Origin: an uncultured Eubacteriales bacterium
GTDB taxonomy: Bacteria > Bacillota_A > Clostridia > Christensenellales > Aristaeellaceae
Assembly (NCBI GenBank): GCA_900313545.1
Contig: OMRS01000387.1
Location: 1 to 7,258, forward strand
Reading direction: 5' to 3'
DNA: 7,258 nt
Positions 6,005-7,258 of this stretch are shown piece by piece (the first letter of the stretch is position 1; the number at the start of each line of letters is the position of its first letter). The notes beneath the pieces were generated by a model. The model saw nothing but the letters and a program-made list of their open reading frames with translations, did no database searches and was not told the origin of the DNA. The translations under genes and the position numbers were made by a program.

Positions 6005-6205
6005 ATCCGCATCCCGGCATGGAGAAATCCCCGCAGCTTCCCTTCACAGGGACGTTTCCCGGGGCTCCATGTCCTCTTCTTCGCCGGCGGAGCTTTCATC
6101 GGACAAAACCGGCCATCTGCTGCCAAAGAAAGGATTTCAGCAGATCCCGTATCCCCCTCCCGGCTTTCCGGGGAACACACATTTGAAGGAACTGTCACTT
6201 TGGAA
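6005..6205 (+). other. Structured 3' untranslated region, no gene seen
   Basis: About 200 bases lie between the amidohydrolase stop and its terminator. There is no supported gene. Inverted repeats include CATGGAG/CTCCATG (6018-6024, 6065-6071), a perfect 8-bp ATCTGCTG/CAGCAGAT (6115-6122, 6138-6145), and CCCGG/CCGGG just before 6175. None has a T-run. A 16-base near copy of sequence upstream of the gene ends the stretch (6190-6205). Confidence 0.45.
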
Positions 6206-6239
6206 GAAAAAGGGAACGATGCACATCGTTCCCTTTTTT
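6206..6239 (+). terminator. Intrinsic terminator after the amidohydrolase gene
   Basis: A 14-bp perfect stem (6207-6220 with 6225-6238), a GCAC loop, and AGGGAACGAT/ATCGTTCCCT at its core. It is flanked by an A-run on the left and six Ts on the right (6234-6239). It is clear on the plus strand and usable on the minus strand. Confidence 0.9.
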
Positions 6240-6263
6240 CGCATCTTTCCCCGGATGGGGCCG

Positions 6264-6309
6264 CGCCGCCGGGCCCCGGGAAGGATCGCTCCCCGGTGCG
6301 GCGTTTTTT
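6264..6309 (+). terminator. Possible second, back-up terminator
   Basis: An outer stem CGCCGC (6264-6269) / GCGGCG (6298-6303) and an inner stem CCGGG (6276-6280) / CCCGG (6292-6296) are followed by TTTTTT at 6304-6309. The stem is interrupted, so it is weaker evidence than the terminator before it. It would insulate the hydrogenase promoter that follows. Confidence 0.45.
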
Positions 6310-6347
6310 CACGTTTTTTCACTTTGTAGATTTTTTGACAGATTATT

Positions 6348-6375
6348 TTGACTTTCCCACTGCAGATGGTATAAT
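6348..6375 (+). promoter_or_regulatory. Strong sigma-70-type promoter of the NuoE/NuoF-like (hydrogenase) operon
   Basis: TTGACT (6348-6353; five of six), a 16-base spacer and a perfect TATAAT (6370-6375) with an extended -10 TG at 6367-6368. The region just upstream is T-rich and carries TTTTGAC twice, 13 bases apart (6333-6339 and 6346-6352). Transcription should start near 6382, leaving a leader of about 85 bases. Confidence 0.85.
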
Positions 6376-6394
6376 GCAGGTTGAGTCAGGATAG

Positions 6395-6440
6395 CTGCCT
6401 GGCATCCGGGCAGAATGCGTCATCTGCCCTATTATTCTGC
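6395..6440 (+). promoter_or_regulatory. Leader RNA with mutually exclusive hairpins
   Basis: The leader starts with a hairpin CTGCCTGG (6395-6402) / CCGGGCAG (6406-6413), with one G-U pair and a 3-base loop. Its right arm can instead pair downstream: GGGCAG (6408-6413) with CTGCCC (6424-6429), or GCAGAAT (6410-6416) with ATTCTGC (6434-6440). These pairings compete. It may be a regulatory leader or chance; it matches no riboswitch class I recognise. Confidence 0.35.
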
Positions 6441-6452
6441 TATAAAATAGAC

Positions 6453-6458
6453 AGGAGG
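6453..6458 (+). promoter_or_regulatory. Ribosome binding site of the NuoE-like gene
   Basis: AGGAGG nine bases before ATG 6468, separated by a T7 run. It fixes the start at 6468. The open frame extends back to a TTG at 6381, but that lies at or before the predicted transcription start and has no binding site. Confidence 0.9.
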
Positions 6459-6467
6459 ACTTTTTTT

Positions 6468-6968
6468 ATGGGAGGTCTGAACGCGACTGCCGTAGCCATG
6501 ATCGAGCAGATCTGTGATCGTTATAAAGAGGAGAAAACTCCCCTGATGATGATTCTCAGTGACATTCAGAACGAGTATGGCTATATCCCTCTGGAGGTAC
6601 AGGAGGTTGTTTCAAGGAAGACCAACATCTCCGTAGCTGAAATCTACGGTGTGGTTACCTTCTACTCCTTCTTCTCCCTCACCCCCAAGGGCAAATATGT
6701 TATCGGGTGCTGTCTGGGAACTGCCTGCTACGTCAAGGGCGCACAGCAGGTCATTGACAAATTCTCCGAGATTCTGAAGATCAAGCCCGGCGAGACCACT
6801 GAGGATGGCCTGTTCACCCTCGATGCACTGCGCTGCATCGGTGCCTGCGGCATCGCTCCCGCCGTCAGCATCAACGGAACCGTCTATCCCAAGATGGATC
6901 CCGCTCAGGTGCAGGGAGTCATCAACAAGTACCGGGAAGCTGAAGGAAAGGAAGGTGCCGGCGCATGA
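6468..6968 (+). CDS. NuoE/HydC-like [2Fe-2S] subunit, NADH dehydrogenase or NAD(P)-linked [FeFe]-hydrogenase complex
   Basis: The product has 166 residues, the usual length for the NuoE/HydC/HndA family. A helical N-terminal part (AMIEQICDRYKEEKTPLM, then LSDIQNEYGYIP and ISVAEIYGVVTFYSFFS) is followed by a thioredoxin-like [2Fe-2S] fold. The four cluster ligands are present: C82-x4-C87 in CCLGTACYVKG and C123-x3-C127 in RCIGACG. In Clostridia this subunit usually belongs to a soluble NAD-linked, often electron-bifurcating, [FeFe] hydrogenase, or to a related NADH/ferredoxin enzyme, where it passes electrons to or from the NuoF-like subunit. The next gene overlaps it by ATGA (6965-6968), indicating translational coupling. 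The catalytic subunit would lie beyond the window, so hydrogenase rather than another NuoEF-type complex is inferred. Confidence 0.95.
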   Translation: MGGLNATAVAMIEQICDRYKEEKTPLMMILSDIQNEYGYIPLEVQEVVSRKTNISVAEIYGVVTFYSFFSLTPKGKYVIGCCLGTACYVKGAQQVIDKFSEILKIKPGETTEDGLFTLDALRCIGACGIAPAVSINGTVYPKMDPAQVQGVINKYREAEGKEGAGA

Positions 6969-7258
6969 TCAAGAACATGGAAACCCTCAATGAGCAGGTG
7001 GCATCCTGCACTCAGGCCCTGAATGACAAGCTCTCCGGCAAGGACGGAAAGCGTCACATCGTGCTGTGCGGCGGCACCGGCTGTCTGTCCAACCACTCCA
7101 AGGAGATCGCCGACAAGTTCCGCACCGTTCTTGAGGAAAAAGGCGTATCCGACAAGGCCACCGTCAATCTGGTGGGCTGCTTCGGCTTCTGCTCTCAGGG
7201 ACCCTTCGTCAAGATCTATCCGGAAGACACCCTCTATCGTCTGGTGAAACTGGAGGAC
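6965..7258 (+). CDS. NuoF/HydB-like flavoprotein subunit, N-terminal part, truncated by window end
   Basis: The first 98 codons are visible and the frame runs off the right edge. ATG 6965 overlaps the previous stop codon; a purine-rich GGAAAGGAAGG just upstream can serve as ribosome binding site. A second Met at 6977 is a less likely start. The visible part is the thioredoxin-like [2Fe-2S] domain that precedes the NADH/FMN domain in HydB, HndC and related hydrogenase subunits and is absent from E. coli-type NuoF. Ligands are C35-x4-C40 (CGGTGC) and C72-x3-C76 (CFGFC). The extra N-terminal domain favours a hydrogenase or NADH/ferredoxin bifurcating complex over respiratory complex I. The full subunit would carry NAD, FMN and 4Fe-4S sites further downstream, not visible here. 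Confidence 0.93.
   Translation, partial: MIKNMETLNEQVASCTQALNDKLSGKDGKRHIVLCGGTGCLSNHSKEIADKFRTVLEEKGVSDKATVNLVGCFGFCSQGPFVKIYPEDTLYRLVKLED

Noticed and set aside
6335..6375. Perfect TTGACA (6335-6340) as the -35 of TATAAT at 6370
   Set aside because: The spacing of 29 bases is too long; TTGACT at 6348 gives 16 with an extended -10.
6381..6467. Alternative TTG start (6381) giving a 195-residue NuoE-like protein
   Set aside because: The TTG sits at or before the predicted transcription start six bases after TATAAT, has no ribosome binding site and falls in the leader hairpin region. ATG 6468 has AGGAGG nine bases upstream.

Overview
The window looks like a chromosomal segment of an anaerobic, GC-rich member of the Bacillota, class Clostridia (possibly Oscillospirales; the order is a guess). 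The reasons are an oxygen-sensitive class III ribonucleotide reductase, the start of an NAD-linked [FeFe]-hydrogenase type operon, strong AGGAGG-like ribosome binding sites, G/C-rich third codon positions, and intrinsic terminators with A/T tracts. No mobile element, CRISPR array, tRNA or rRNA is visible.

Layout. (1) 1-2510, plus strand: the 3' part of nrdD (anaerobic ribonucleoside-triphosphate reductase), whose product continues past the glycyl-radical site into a Pro/Ala/Glu-rich linker and a fused glutaredoxin/NrdH-like domain with a CPNC active site. A thioredoxin-reductase-like flavoprotein gene follows 15 bases later. The unit ends at a 20-bp perfect hairpin that can terminate in both directions. 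(2) 2915-3556, minus strand: a small exported or membrane-anchored protein of unknown function with its own terminator. (3) 3557-3991: divergent intergenic region with a promoter, palindromes and no gene. (4) 3992-6004, plus strand: a 670-residue metal-dependent amidohydrolase (YtcJ-like) with two DUF1508/YegP-type repeats fused to its N-terminus. (5) 6005-6467: structured 3' region, terminators, a strong sigma-70-type promoter and an 85-90-base leader. (6) 6468 to the window end: a NuoE/HydC-like [2Fe-2S] subunit gene overlapping by four bases the start of a NuoF/HydB-like flavoprotein subunit gene, which runs off the end.

How the genes may work together. The first two genes look like a self-contained electron-delivery line for dNTP synthesis: flavoprotein disulfide reductase to the fused redoxin domain to the NrdD active site. 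This would replace the formate used by the E. coli and T4 enzymes. The flavoprotein lacks the usual HRRxxxR NADPH motif, so its electron donor is uncertain and ferredoxin is a candidate. The hydrogenase genes at the right end belong to NADH/ferredoxin balance but have their own promoter. The amidohydrolase and the exported protein show no clear link to either.

The most unusual items are the NrdD-redoxin fusion paired with an atypical TrxB-like enzyme, and the YegP-like/amidohydrolase fusion. Both are seen directly in continuous reading frames; their functional meaning is inferred.
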